Below, piece by piece: positions 24,293 to 33,137 of a stretch of 62,887 bases of DNA. The DNA comes from Streptomyces sp. T39 (GTDB lineage: Bacteria > Actinomycetota > Actinomycetes > Streptomycetales > Streptomycetaceae). The DNA is taken from positions 2,316,459 to 2,379,345 of the forward strand of contig NZ_RDBP01000012.1 of the NCBI RefSeq assembly GCF_008042045.1, in the 5' to 3' direction. Within the stretch, counting starts at the first letter, position 1; every line of letters begins with the position of its first letter. The notes beneath the pieces are model-generated. The model was not told the origin of the DNA. It did not search any database and saw only the letters and a program-made list of their open reading frames with translations. The position numbers were made by a program, and so were the translations under genes.

Positions 24293-24631
24293 GGTCCACT
24301 CCCCGTTTCCGTGCCGGCGGACCCGGTCGGCGCCGGGTCCGTCTGTCTAGCAAAGTGATATCAGATTACCAGCTGTCGCAACCCTGTGCGCCTCTCAGGA
24401 GTCGGTTCCTTTGCAAGGGGGTGCTGATTCTCACGTCCGGAAAAGGTCGGATCGGGGCCCCTTTGCCCGGACTACCGGTGTTACCTTTCTGAGCTGATTC
24501 CGGGCCCGCCTGCCGGCGCGGCCACCGAACGACGGCCCCGCCCGCGCGGCGAGGCCACCGACGAACGACGGCCCGCCGACCGGCGAGGCCACGCGAACGA
24601 CGTGACGACGGAAGAGCGGAGCTGCGAAGCG
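24293..24631. promoter_or_regulatory. 339-bp divergent control region between the SPFH and PBP genes
   Basis: No gene seen. The SPFH-proximal part is AT-rich and has the palindrome TGATATCA at 24356-24363 inside CTAGCAAAGTGATATCA. Near the PBP gene, GCCAC followed by a GAACGACG-type block occurs three times in 24525-24601, separated by GC-rich spacers. TACCTT at about 24482 is a weak -10 candidate for the plus strand. Confidence 0.45.
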
Positions 24632-26860
24632 ATGGGCCGAGCGGATGAGCGACAGGCTCGGCAGCGCGGTGCGCGCCGGGCGGGGGCGGCCGGGCCCACG
24701 GGCATACGCCGGTTCTTCACCTGGCGAAAACTGCTGGGGACGTTCTTCGGCTTCTGCCTGGTGGTCATGGGGGCGTTCTTCGTCGTCTACCTGATGGTCC
24801 CGGTGCCCGCGGCCAACGCCGAGGCCGAGATGCAGAGCAACGTCTACAAGTACAGCGACGGCACGGTCCTCGCCCGCACGGGCAAGGTGAACCGGGAGAT
24901 CGTCGGCCTGGAGAAGATCCCGAAGGACGTGCAGTACACCTTCGTCGCGGCGGAGAACAAGTCGTTCTTCGAGGACTCGGGCGTCGACCTCAAGGGCACC
25001 CTGCGGGGCGTGAAGAACACCCTGACCGGCAAGGGCAAGCAGGGCGGCTCCACCATCACCCAGCAGTACGTCAAGAACTACTACCTGGACCAGGACCAGA
25101 CGGTCACCCGCAAGCTCAAGGAGCTGGTGATCTCGCTCAAGGTGGATCAGAAGAAGGAGAAGAGCGAGATCCTGGCCGGGTACATCAACACCAGCTACTA
25201 CGGTCGCAACGCGCACGGCATCCAGGCCGCCGCGCAGGCGTACTACGGCGTGGACGCCGAGAAGCTCGACGTCGCCCAGGGCGCCTACCTCGCCGCCCTG
25301 CTCCAGGCCCCGAGCCAGTACGACTGGTCCTCCGCCTCCGAGACGGGCCGCAAGCTGGTGACCGAGCGCTGGAACTACGTCCTCGACAACATGGTCGAGG
25401 AGGGCTGGCTCGACGCCGGTGAGCGCGCGGGCCTGAAGTTCCCCGTCCCGAAGGCCCCCAAGCCCGCCCCCGGCATGGAGGGCCAGACCGGCTACCTCGT
25501 CGAGGCGGCGAACGCCGAACTCGCCCGCCAGGGCCTCGACGAGGAGGACCTGAAGGCCGGCGGCTGGACGATCACGCTCAACGTCGACCGCAAGAAGCAG
25601 CGCGAGCTGGAGGAGGCGGTCGAGGAGCAGCTGGAGGAGAAGCTCGACCGCGAGGGCAGCAAGGTCGACGCCACCGTGCAGGCCGGGGCCACCTCCGTCG
25701 ATCCGCGGACGGGCAAGGTCGTCGCCCTGTACGGCGGCACCGACGCCACCCAGCACTGGCTGTCCAACGCCACCCGCCGCGACTACCAGCCCGCGTCGAC
25801 CTTCAAGCCCGTGGTCCTCGCCTCCGCGCTGGAGAACGAGTCCCGGACCCAGGACGACGACCCGATAGGTCTCAACACCGTCTACGACGGCACCAGCAAG
25901 CGCCCCGTCCAGGGCAGCGACACCCCGTTCGCCCCGCAGAACGACCTCGGCCGCAGCTACGGTCCGGTCTCCGTGCAGACCGCGCTGAACCGCTCGATCA
26001 ACTCCGCGTTCGCGCAGATGGCGGTCGACGTCGGCCTGGACAGGGTCAAGAAGACGGCCCTGGAACTGGGCGTGCCGGACGTCAACTTCCCCGAGCGGCC
26101 CGCCGTGTCGCTCGGCACCATGGGCGCCTCCACCTGGGACATGGCCGGGGTGTACGCCACCCTCGACAACCACGGCAAGAAGGTCACGCCCACCATCGTG
26201 GCCAAGGCCGAGCACAACGACCGCACGGTCGAGCTGCCCGACCCGATCGGCGGCTCCGTGATCAGCCGCGAGACGGCCGACACCGTGACCGCCGGCCTGA
26301 CGGGCGTGGTGGCCCAGGGCTCCGGCGTCGCCGCGCGCTCGGACGCGTACGAGGCCGCGGGCAAGACCGGCACCTCGGAGAAGAACCGGTCCGCCTGGTT
26401 CGCCGGCTACACGCCCGAACTGACCACCGTCGTCGCCCTCTTCGGCGAGTCCACCGCCGAGGGCGGCGGGCAGGTCTCGCTCACCGGCACCGCCAACTCC
26501 GGCCGCGCCAACGGCGGCGGCTTCCCGGCGAGGATCTGGGGCGACTACACGCTGGACGCCCTGAACGGCGGCTCGGACGCCTCCTTCGACCTCGACGTCG
26601 CCGAGACGGCCCGCCCCGAACCGGACCCGGAGCCGACGCCGACCGAGACCGAGACCCGGGACCCGGAGCCGACGCCGACCGAGACCGAGACCCGGGACCC
26701 GGACCCGACGCCGACCGAGACCGAGACCCGGGACCCGGACCCGACGCCGACCGAGACCGAGACCCAGAAGCCGGACCCGACGCCCAGCGGCGGCGTCACC
26801 TTCTCCCCGCCGGTCGAGCCCGACGACGGCGGCGGCGAGCGGCTGCGGCCGCAGGACTGA
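24632..26860 (+). CDS. Class A penicillin-binding protein (bifunctional glycosyltransferase/transpeptidase)
   Basis: 742 residues from ATG 24632 (GTG 24602 would add ten). A basic cytoplasmic tail and one membrane helix (FFGFCLVVMGAFFVVYLMV) are followed by a GT51 domain with the catalytic Glu in FVAAENKSFFEDSG and GGSTITQQYVKNYY. The transpeptidase domain has SxxK as PASTFKPVV, SxN as RSINSAF and KTG as AAGKTGTSEKN. It polymerises and cross-links peptidoglycan outside the membrane. The C-terminus carries a low-complexity tail with a 12-residue repeat DPEPTPTETETR. Confidence 0.95.
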   Translation: MGRADERQARQRGARRAGAAGPTGIRRFFTWRKLLGTFFGFCLVVMGAFFVVYLMVPVPAANAEAEMQSNVYKYSDGTVLARTGKVNREIVGLEKIPKDVQYTFVAAENKSFFEDSGVDLKGTLRGVKNTLTGKGKQGGSTITQQYVKNYYLDQDQTVTRKLKELVISLKVDQKKEKSEILAGYINTSYYGRNAHGIQAAAQAYYGVDAEKLDVAQGAYLAALLQAPSQYDWSSASETGRKLVTERWNYVLDNMVEEGWLDAGERAGLKFPVPKAPKPAPGMEGQTGYLVEAANAELARQGLDEEDLKAGGWTITLNVDRKKQRELEEAVEEQLEEKLDREGSKVDATVQAGATSVDPRTGKVVALYGGTDATQHWLSNATRRDYQPASTFKPVVLASALENESRTQDDDPIGLNTVYDGTSKRPVQGSDTPFAPQNDLGRSYGPVSVQTALNRSINSAFAQMAVDVGLDRVKKTALELGVPDVNFPERPAVSLGTMGASTWDMAGVYATLDNHGKKVTPTIVAKAEHNDRTVELPDPIGGSVISRETADTVTAGLTGVVAQGSGVAARSDAYEAAGKTGTSEKNRSAWFAGYTPELTTVVALFGESTAEGGGQVSLTGTANSGRANGGGFPARIWGDYTLDALNGGSDASFDLDVAETARPEPDPEPTPTETETRDPEPTPTETETRDPDPTPTETETRDPDPTPTETETQKPDPTPSGGVTFSPPVEPDDGGGERLRPQD
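26623..26784 (+). repeat. 36-bp tandem repeats in the PBP C-terminal tail
   Basis: About 4.5 copies of a 36-bp unit encoding DPEPTPTETETR or DPDPTPTETETR. The copies are nearly identical in DNA, varying mainly between Glu and Asp at the third residue. It is a coding repeat, likely variable in number between strains. Confidence 0.85.
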
Positions 26861-26886
26861 GACACCGCCGGACGGGACACGGCAGC

Positions 26887-26914
26887 GCTCCCGGAACCAT
26901 CGGGTTCCGGGAGC
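26887..26914. terminator. Bidirectional terminator between the PBP and catalase genes
   Basis: A 12-bp perfect stem GCTCCCGGAACC with its complement and loop ATCG, between convergent genes. Confidence 0.85.
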
Positions 26915-26935
26915 CCCGGCGTGCGAGGGGGCGGC

Positions 26936-28399
26936 TCAGCCGCGGCCGACCTTCTGCGCGACCGTGTCGCCGAGGTCCTTGTCCACGGTGCGCCAGTACT
27001 GCACGGCCCGCTCCAGCACCGGCGCGGACACCCCGTCGAGCAGATGGCCGCTGATGTTGGAGGCGAGCCGCTCGCGCTGGGCGTCGTCGAGGACCTCGCG
27101 GACCATCGTGCCCGCCTGGCCCCAGTCGTCGTCCTCGCTGTGCCTCCTGGTCGCCTCGCGCACCAGCTCGCCCGCCGTCTCCCAGCCGGCCGGGTCGCCG
27201 AAGCGCCCGAAGTCGGCCGCCGGGCCGCCGTAGGAGTTGGGCGCGTACGGCCGCGACGCGTGCGAGGGCACGTAGCGCATGGGGCCGTCCTTGGCGTAGG
27301 AGTTCACCGGCGCGTGCGGCCGGTTGGGTGGCAGCTGCGCGTAGTTGGGGCCGATCCGGTACCGGTGGGTGTCCGGGTAGGAGAACAGCCGGCCGAGCAG
27401 CATCTTGTCCGGCGAGGGCCCGATGCCGGGGACCATGTTCGACGGCTCGAAGGCCGCCTGCTCGATGTGGACGAAGAAGTCCTCGGGGTTGCGGTCGAGG
27501 ACCATCCGGCCGACGTCGATGAGCGGGTAGTCGCCGTGCGGCCAGACCTTGGTGAGGTCGAACGGGTTGAACCGGTAGTCCGCCGCGTCCTCGAACGGCA
27601 TGATCTGGACCTTGAGCGTCCAGGAGGGCGCGTCGCCGGACCGGATCGACTCGAAGAGATCCCGCCGGTGCTTGTCCGGATCCGATCCGGCGAGCTCGTC
27701 GGCCTCGGCCTGGGTGAGGAAGTCGATGCCCTGGTCCGTCTTGAAGTGGTACTTCACCCAGAACCGCTCGCCGCCCGCGTTGATCCACATGTAGGTGTGG
27801 GAGCCGTAGCCGTTCATGTGGCGGTACGTCTTCGGGATGCCCCGGTCGCCCATCAGCCAGGTGACCTGGTGCGCCGACTCGGGGGAGAGGGTCCAGAAGT
27901 CCCACTGCATGTCGTGGTCGCGCAAGCCGGTGACGGGGTGGCGCTTCTGGGACCGGATGAAGTCCTGGAACTTGATCGTGTCGCGGACGAAGAAGACGGG
28001 GGTGTTGTTGCCGACCAGGTCGTAGTTGCCGTGCTCGGTGTAGAACTTCAGGGCGAAGCCGCGCGGGTCCCGCCAGGTGTCCGGGGAGCCCTGCTCGCCC
28101 GCCACCGTCGAGAAGCGCGCCAGCATCTCGGTGCGCCTGCCCGGCTGGAACAGGTCCGCCTTGGTGAACTGGCTGACGTCATTGGTCACTTCGAAGAAGC
28201 CGTACGCTCCCGAGCCCTTGGCGTGCACCACGCGCTCGGGGACCCGTTCCCGGTTGAACTGGGCCATCTTCTCGATCAGGTAGTGGTCCTGGAGCAGGAT
28301 CGGACCGTCCGGACCCACGGTCAGCGAGTGCTCGTCGCTCTCCACCGGGATACCGGCGTTGTTCGTGGTGTACGGGGCCCTGGGGGTGGACTCGGACAC
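26936..28399 (-). CDS. Monofunctional heme catalase
   Basis: 487 residues from GTG 28399, with GGGAGAA upstream. It converts H2O2 to water and oxygen. The distal His is in [18 protein letters not shown], the distal Asn in [12 protein letters not shown], and the proximal heme-ligand Tyr in [17 protein letters not shown]. Length fits small-subunit catalases. The gene is single, with a possible -10 in the ATATACC stretch just upstream (near 28421). It lies 7 kb from oxyR; no operator could be defined. Confidence 0.95.
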   Translation of the reverse strand: MSESTPRAPYTTNNAGIPVESDEHSLTVGPDGPILLQDHYLIEKMAQFNRERVPERVVHAKGSGAYGFFEVTNDVSQFTKADLFQPGRRTEMLARFSTVAGEQGSPDTWRDPRGFALKFYTEHGNYDLVGNNTPVFFVRDTIKFQDFIRSQKRHPVTGLRDHDMQWDFWTLSPESAHQVTWLMGDRGIPKTYRHMNGYGSHTYMWINAGGERFWVKYHFKTDQGIDFLTQAEADELAGSDPDKHRRDLFESIRSGDAPSWTLKVQIMPFEDAADYRFNPFDLTKVWPHGDYPLIDVGRMVLDRNPEDFFVHIEQAAFEPSNMVPGIGPSPDKMLLGRLFSYPDTHRYRIGPNYAQLPPNRPHAPVNSYAKDGPMRYVPSHASRPYAPNSYGGPAADFGRFGDPAGWETAGELVREATRRHSEDDDWGQAGTMVREVLDDAQRERLASNISGHLLDGVSAPVLERAVQYWRTVDKDLGDTVAQKVGRG

Positions 28400-28522
28400 G
28401 GGATTCTCCCGTCGGTCTGGGGTATATGGGTCGCTTCGGGCCGTCTGCCCCAGTGAACGCCTCGCACACCGCACGGGCAACATCTGCCCGGTTCCGGACC
28501 CCGCCCCGGACGGGCCGGAGGA

Positions 28523-30415
28523 TCAGCCCGGGGTCGGCAACTCGAACCAGACGACCTTGCCCGTCGACAGCCGGGTCGCGCCCCAGCGTCTGGCCAGCCG
28601 GTTCACCAGGAACAGGCCCCGGCCCCCCTCGTCCGTGTCGCGTGCCCTGCGCTGCCGGGGCAGCTGCGGGGAGTCGTCGCCCACCTCGCAGCGCAGCACC
28701 TCGGTCCGCAGCAGGCGCAGCATCACCGGCCGCTCCGCGTAGCGCACGGCGTTGGTGACCACCTCGCTGACCAGCAGTTCCACCGAGTCCGAGAGATCCT
28801 CCAGGCCCCAGCGCTCCAGCGCGCGGCGCGCGAGACGGCGGGCCCGGCCGGGGGCCGCGTCCTCCGGGTCCAGGAACCAGTACGCGACGTCACTCGGCGC
28901 GATCCCGTCGAAGCGGGCCGCGAGCAGCGCGATGTCGTCGTCCCGGTCGCCCGGGCCGAGCATGTCCAGCACGTCGTCGCAGAGCGCCTCCAGCGGCGGC
29001 GAGTGGTCGGGACCGGTGAGCTGGGCGGTGGCGGCCAGGCGCTCCCGCAGCTGCTCGATACCGGTCCACACGTCGCGCAGCCGGGACTCGACGAGACCGT
29101 CGGTGTACAGGAGCAGGGTCGCCCCGGCCGGGGCGTCGAGCTCCACGGCCTCGAAGTCCACGCCGCCGACGCCGATGGGGGCGCCGGGCGGGACCCGGAG
29201 CACCTCGGCCCGCCCGCCCAGGTGCAGCAGGATGGGCGGCGGATGGCCGGCGTTGGCGATGGTGATGCGGTGCGAGACCGGGTCGTAGACCGCGTAGAGG
29301 CAGGTCGCCATGCGGTCCGTGCCCAGCCGCTGGGCCTGCTCGTCGAGGTGGTGCAGCACCTCCTGCGGCGGCAGGTCGAGCCCGGCCAGCGTCTGTGCCG
29401 TGGTCCGCAGCTGGCCCATGATCGCGGCCGAGGTCATGGAGTGGCCCATGACGTCGCCGACGACCAGCGCGACACGGCTGCCGGGCAGCGGGATCGCGTC
29501 GTACCAGTCGCCGCCGACCCGCGCCGTCTCGGCGGCGGGGAGGTAGCGGGAGGCCAGCCGGACACCGGTGGGCTGCGGCAGCGAGTCCGGCAGCATGGTG
29601 CGCTGGAGCTCGTCGGCGATGTACGCCTCGCGGCCGTAGAGCACGGCCTTGTCGATCCCGAGGGCGGTGTGGGTGGCGAGCTGGGCGGCGACCAGGAGGT
29701 CGTTCGGCTCGAACGCGGGCCGGTCCGGGCGGCGCAGGAAGACGGCCGCGCCGATCACCCGGCGCCTGCCGCGCAGCGGGGCCAGTATCGCGCGGTGACC
29801 GCTGGGCACGATACGGCCGTCGCCCAGCAGTTCGGGCAGCGCGGCACGGGCCGCGGCGGAGTCGCCGAAGACGGGCCGCACCCCGCGCAGCACCTCGGAG
29901 AGCGCGCCGCCGGAGCGGACCTCGCACAGCTCGGCGGCCGGCGCGAGCTCGGTCTGCGGGTCGAGCACGGAGATGACCGCGCCCGCGCCGCCTTCGGCGT
30001 CGTCGCTGGTCGAGCGGAGCCGGTCGCTGCGGCGCAGCCGCAGGACGAAGGGGGAGACGGGCCGCTCGTCGCCCACGGGCAGGGGGTCGCGCAGGTAGAC
30101 GAGTATCGCGTCGGAGAAGGTGGGCACGGTGGCCCGGCACAGGCCGAGCACGATCTCGTCGAGGTCGATGCCGCGCGCGATGCGCCGGGTCGCCGCCCCG
30201 ACGAACCGCAGCCGGTCGCCCTCGCGGCGGGCGGTGCCCGCGATGTCCTGTGCCTGCGCCTGCACGGAGTGCGGCGGCAGACCCGGCTGCGGCAGCGGCG
30301 GCTGCCCGCCGGGCAGGCCGGCGCCACCGGCGGCCTGGGACCGCGGCCGGGTGCGTTCCTGGGGCCGCGCAGCCAGGGGCTGCCGGCCCTCGTGGGAGGT
30401 GGGATGCTCCGTCAC
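28523..30415 (-). CDS. GAF-PP2C (RsbU/SpoIIE-like) phosphatase with C-terminal HATPase domain
   Basis: 630 residues from GTG 30415. A Pro/Gln-rich N-terminus of about 65 residues is followed by a GAF-like sensor (residues about 75-245), a PP2C-type SpoIIE domain with metal-binding motifs RVGGDWYDAIPL, VVGDVMGHS, ANAGHPPPIL and YTDGLVESR, and an HATPase_c anti-sigma kinase domain with VSEVVTNAVRYAE and TDEGGRGLFLV. Proteins of this layout control anti-sigma/anti-anti-sigma switches in Streptomyces: the kinase part phosphorylates an anti-anti-sigma factor and the phosphatase part reverses it. No sigma factor or STAS gene is next to it. Confidence 0.9.
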   Translation of the reverse strand: MTEHPTSHEGRQPLAARPQERTRPRSQAAGGAGLPGGQPPLPQPGLPPHSVQAQAQDIAGTARREGDRLRFVGAATRRIARGIDLDEIVLGLCRATVPTFSDAILVYLRDPLPVGDERPVSPFVLRLRRSDRLRSTSDDAEGGAGAVISVLDPQTELAPAAELCEVRSGGALSEVLRGVRPVFGDSAAARAALPELLGDGRIVPSGHRAILAPLRGRRRVIGAAVFLRRPDRPAFEPNDLLVAAQLATHTALGIDKAVLYGREAYIADELQRTMLPDSLPQPTGVRLASRYLPAAETARVGGDWYDAIPLPGSRVALVVGDVMGHSMTSAAIMGQLRTTAQTLAGLDLPPQEVLHHLDEQAQRLGTDRMATCLYAVYDPVSHRITIANAGHPPPILLHLGGRAEVLRVPPGAPIGVGGVDFEAVELDAPAGATLLLYTDGLVESRLRDVWTGIEQLRERLAATAQLTGPDHSPPLEALCDDVLDMLGPGDRDDDIALLAARFDGIAPSDVAYWFLDPEDAAPGRARRLARRALERWGLEDLSDSVELLVSEVVTNAVRYAERPVMLRLLRTEVLRCEVGDDSPQLPRQRRARDTDEGGRGLFLVNRLARRWGATRLSTGKVVWFELPTPG

Positions 30416-30868
30416 GCGTGGGATTCCGTCCGGCTCGGGTGGGTCGACGCGACTGCGCTGCGGCCACTCGTGGCGGCCGGCTCGTGGGGCTGTGCACCCG
30501 CCCCGGGACCGGTCCTTGCAGGACGGCGGACATCCGGCACGGCTCGACCCCCTCTGTGCGACTCGTGCTGTCTTCGGTGACTCGTGCTGACGTGCGGTCT
30601 GTCCTGCGCTTTCTCCCTCGTACGGCGCAGCGCTGCGGACGACGATCCTACGTTTGCCCCTGGGGGGCGCATCAAGAGTCTCACGAGGTCGTATACGCCG
30701 GAGCGCGTTCGCTGACCGGAATCGGACAACGAGGTGGTCGTGCCGGTACGACAGGGCGGGAAGGATCGGGCGGAGTGAGGGCCGAAACGCAAATTTTCGG
30801 CCAGCTTCACTCCGTGACGCCCTGCGGGTGTCCGTCCTCCCGTGCCCGGCACGGACCGGGCGCACGGC
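30416..30868. other. 453-bp intergenic region
   Basis: It contains the upstream region of the RsbU-like gene and, nearer the DUF402 gene, the long inverted repeat at 30771-30814. No gene recognised; the open frames here are Arg-rich shadows. Confidence 0.5.
30771..30814. terminator. Interrupted hairpin downstream of the DUF402 gene
   Basis: Two nested stems: CGGAGTGA with TCACTCCG outside (30771-30778, 30807-30814) and CCGAAA with TTTCGG inside (30782-30787, 30795-30800). It lies 55 bp beyond the DUF402 stop on the minus strand, so a terminator is likely. Confidence 0.5.
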
Positions 30869-31549
30869 TCAGGCCGCGGGCCGTCCCTCGCCGCGCCCCG
30901 CCCAGTCGGCCGGCAGCCGCGGCACGGTCCACGACGGGTCGGGGCGCCAGTGCTCCCAGCCCGAGGAGAACGGCGCCTCCCAGGCGCGGATGGACGCCAC
31001 CGCGGCCCGCCCCGCCTCCCGGACGCGTTCGGCCTTCGCCTCGTCCATCAGCCCGACGAGCTGCGCCTGGGCGAACTCGTCCTCGTCCCGCCACAGCCAA
31101 CTGCGGTCCGGATAGACGGAGATGTCGAGGAAGTGGTCCTCGGAGTCCACCCCGCCCGACCACCGGGTGCGCGGCTCCTCGAGATTCACGTACCAGCTCT
31201 TGAACCGCCAGCCCGACTCCCAGAACAGCCAGACCGACCACGGGTCCCGCGGCCTGGCCAGCTTGAGCACCCCGGCGCCGAACCAGCGGTCGCGGGTCAG
31301 CGTGCGCGGCACGGTGTAGCGGGTCGCCAGCGGCTCCAGATGCACGGGGGAGCCGTCGGCGAGCACCGGCTTGACGCACTCGGTGCCCGGCGCCATCCAG
31401 ACGGCGAGCAGGTCCTCGGTGTCCTGGACGACCGTCACGGGCCGGCAGATGTGCACCGTGCAGCCGTCGAGATCGGGGGCATGACCGCGGTACCGCCAGA
31501 GGATGTGGTCCCCGGGTGCCCAGCGTGCGATGCGTTCCGTCCCTGTCAT
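30869..31549 (-). CDS. DUF402 domain protein
   Basis: 226 residues from ATG 31549. The DUF402 (FomD/Ntdp-like) core is visible in the second half: WLFWESGWRFKSWYVNLEEP and VDSEDHFLDISVYPDRSWLWRDEDEF, with the Lys, Tyr, Asn and acidic residues that bind nucleotide and metal in characterised members, which hydrolyse nucleoside tri- or diphosphates or CMP-linked compounds. Substrate not deducible. It lies just downstream of fumC on the same strand, 70 bp away. Confidence 0.85.
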   Translation of the reverse strand: MTGTERIARWAPGDHILWRYRGHAPDLDGCTVHICRPVTVVQDTEDLLAVWMAPGTECVKPVLADGSPVHLEPLATRYTVPRTLTRDRWFGAGVLKLARPRDPWSVWLFWESGWRFKSWYVNLEEPRTRWSGGVDSEDHFLDISVYPDRSWLWRDEDEFAQAQLVGLMDEAKAERVREAGRAAVASIRAWEAPFSSGWEHWRPDPSWTVPRLPADWAGRGEGRPAA

Positions 31550-31619
31550 GAGCAGATCTTAGGAGGCGGGCCCGGCCCGGCAAGGCACCCGTGAGCCGGA
31601 TCGCGGCGCGCGCCCCGGC

Positions 31620-33020
31620 TCAGGGGTGGGTCATGCGCAGCACGTCGAGGGCCTCGTCCAGCTGCTCCAGAGTCAGTTCGCCGCGCTCCACGTACCCGCG
31701 GTCCAGGACGACCTCCCGGATGGTCCGGCGTTCCGCCAGCGACGCCTTGGCGACCTTCGCCGCCTCCTCGTAGCCGATGTACTTGTTGAGCGGCGTGACC
31801 ACGGAGGGGGACGACTCCGCGTACTCGCGGGCGCGTTCCGCGTCGGCGGTGATCCCGTCGACGGTCCGGTCCGCGAGCAGGCGGGAGGCGTTGGCGAGCA
31901 CCCGGACGGACTCCAGGAGGTTCTTGGCCATCACGGGCAGCATGACGTTCAGCTCGAAGTTGCCCGCGGCTCCCGCGACGGCGACCGTCGTGTCGTTGCC
32001 CGTCACCTGCGCGGCGACCATCAGCACCGCCTCGGGGACCACCGGGTTGACCTTGCCCGGCATGATCGACGAACCGGGCTGGAGGTCCGGCAGCCGGATC
32101 TCCGCGAGCCCGGTGCGCGGCCCGGAGGCCATCCACCGCAGATCGTTGCAGATCTTGGTGAGCGACACCGCGACGGTCCGCAGCTGGCCGGAGGTCTCCA
32201 CCAGCGCGTCCCGCGCGCCCTGCGCCTCGAAGTGGTCGCGGGCCTCGGTCAGCGGCAGCCCGGTGGCGGTCGCCACCTCCGCGATGACGGCCGCGGAGAA
32301 GCCGGGCGGGGTGTTGATGCCGGTGCCCACCGCCGTGCCGCCCAGGGGCAGTTCGGCGAGGCGCGGCAGCGCGGAACGCAGCCGCTCGACGCCGTTGCGG
32401 ATCTGTGCCGCGTAACCGCCGAACTCCTGGCCGAGGGTGACGGGGGTGGCGTCCATCAGATGGGTGCGCCCCGACTTCACGACGGCGGCGAATTCGGCCG
32501 CCTTGCGCTCCAGGGAGGCCGCCAGATGCTCCAGCGCCGGCACCAGGTCCCCGGTCACCGCGGCGGTGGCGGCGATGTGGATCGAGGAGGGGAAGACGTC
32601 GTTGGACGACTGGGAGGCGTTCACATGGTCGTTGGGGTGGACGGCCCGCCCGAGGCGCTCGGAGGCGAGGGTGGCGATCACCTCGTTGGCGTTCATGTTC
32701 GACGACGTGCCGGATCCGGTCTGGAAGACGTCGACGGGGAAGTGGTCGTCCCAGCGGCCCCCGGCGACCTCGTCCGCCGCGCTCGCGACGGCCTCGGCGA
32801 TGTCCGCGTCCAGCACGCCCAGCCGGGCGTTCACCCGCGCCGCGGCCGCCTTGATCAGCGCCAGGGCCTCGATGTGCGCCCGTTCCAGACGCTGGCCCGA
32901 GACGGGGAAGTTCTCCACCGCGCGCTGCGTCTGGGCCCGCCACTTCGCGTGCGCGGGGACCCGCACCTCGCCCATGGAGTCGTGCTCGATCCGGAACTCG
33001 CCTGCCGCCGTGCCGCTCAT
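31620..33020 (-). CDS. fumC: Class II fumarate hydratase
   Basis: 466 residues. It hydrates fumarate to L-malate in the citric acid cycle as an iron-independent homotetramer. The fumarase/aspartase signature [16 protein letters not shown] holds the catalytic Ser; [16 protein letters not shown] and [13 protein letters not shown] form the other active-site regions. A second, Fe-S dependent fumarase is encoded 1.9 kb away. Streptomyces commonly keep both, so that fumarase activity survives oxidative or iron stress. Confidence 0.95.
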   Translation of the reverse strand: MSGTAAGEFRIEHDSMGEVRVPAHAKWRAQTQRAVENFPVSGQRLERAHIEALALIKAAAARVNARLGVLDADIAEAVASAADEVAGGRWDDHFPVDVFQTGSGTSSNMNANEVIATLASERLGRAVHPNDHVNASQSSNDVFPSSIHIAATAAVTGDLVPALEHLAASLERKAAEFAAVVKSGRTHLMDATPVTLGQEFGGYAAQIRNGVERLRSALPRLAELPLGGTAVGTGINTPPGFSAAVIAEVATATGLPLTEARDHFEAQGARDALVETSGQLRTVAVSLTKICNDLRWMASGPRTGLAEIRLPDLQPGSSIMPGKVNPVVPEAVLMVAAQVTGNDTTVAVAGAAGNFELNVMLPVMAKNLLESVRVLANASRLLADRTVDGITADAERAREYAESSPSVVTPLNKYIGYEEAAKVAKASLAERRTIREVVLDRGYVERGELTLEQLDEALDVLRMTHP

Positions 33021-33137
33021 CGCTGTCCTTCCTCCGGCCTACGCCTCGAAAAGTTGAGCAGTTGTCTTGTTCCGCGTATTCCCAACTGCGCTACCCGCCA
33101 GTACATACCCCGTGAGACCACAACCCGGGGAGGCGCA

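Noticed and set aside
26623..26784. CRISPR-like array
   Set aside because: The repeats are contiguous without spacers, lie inside the PBP reading frame and encode a low-complexity tail.
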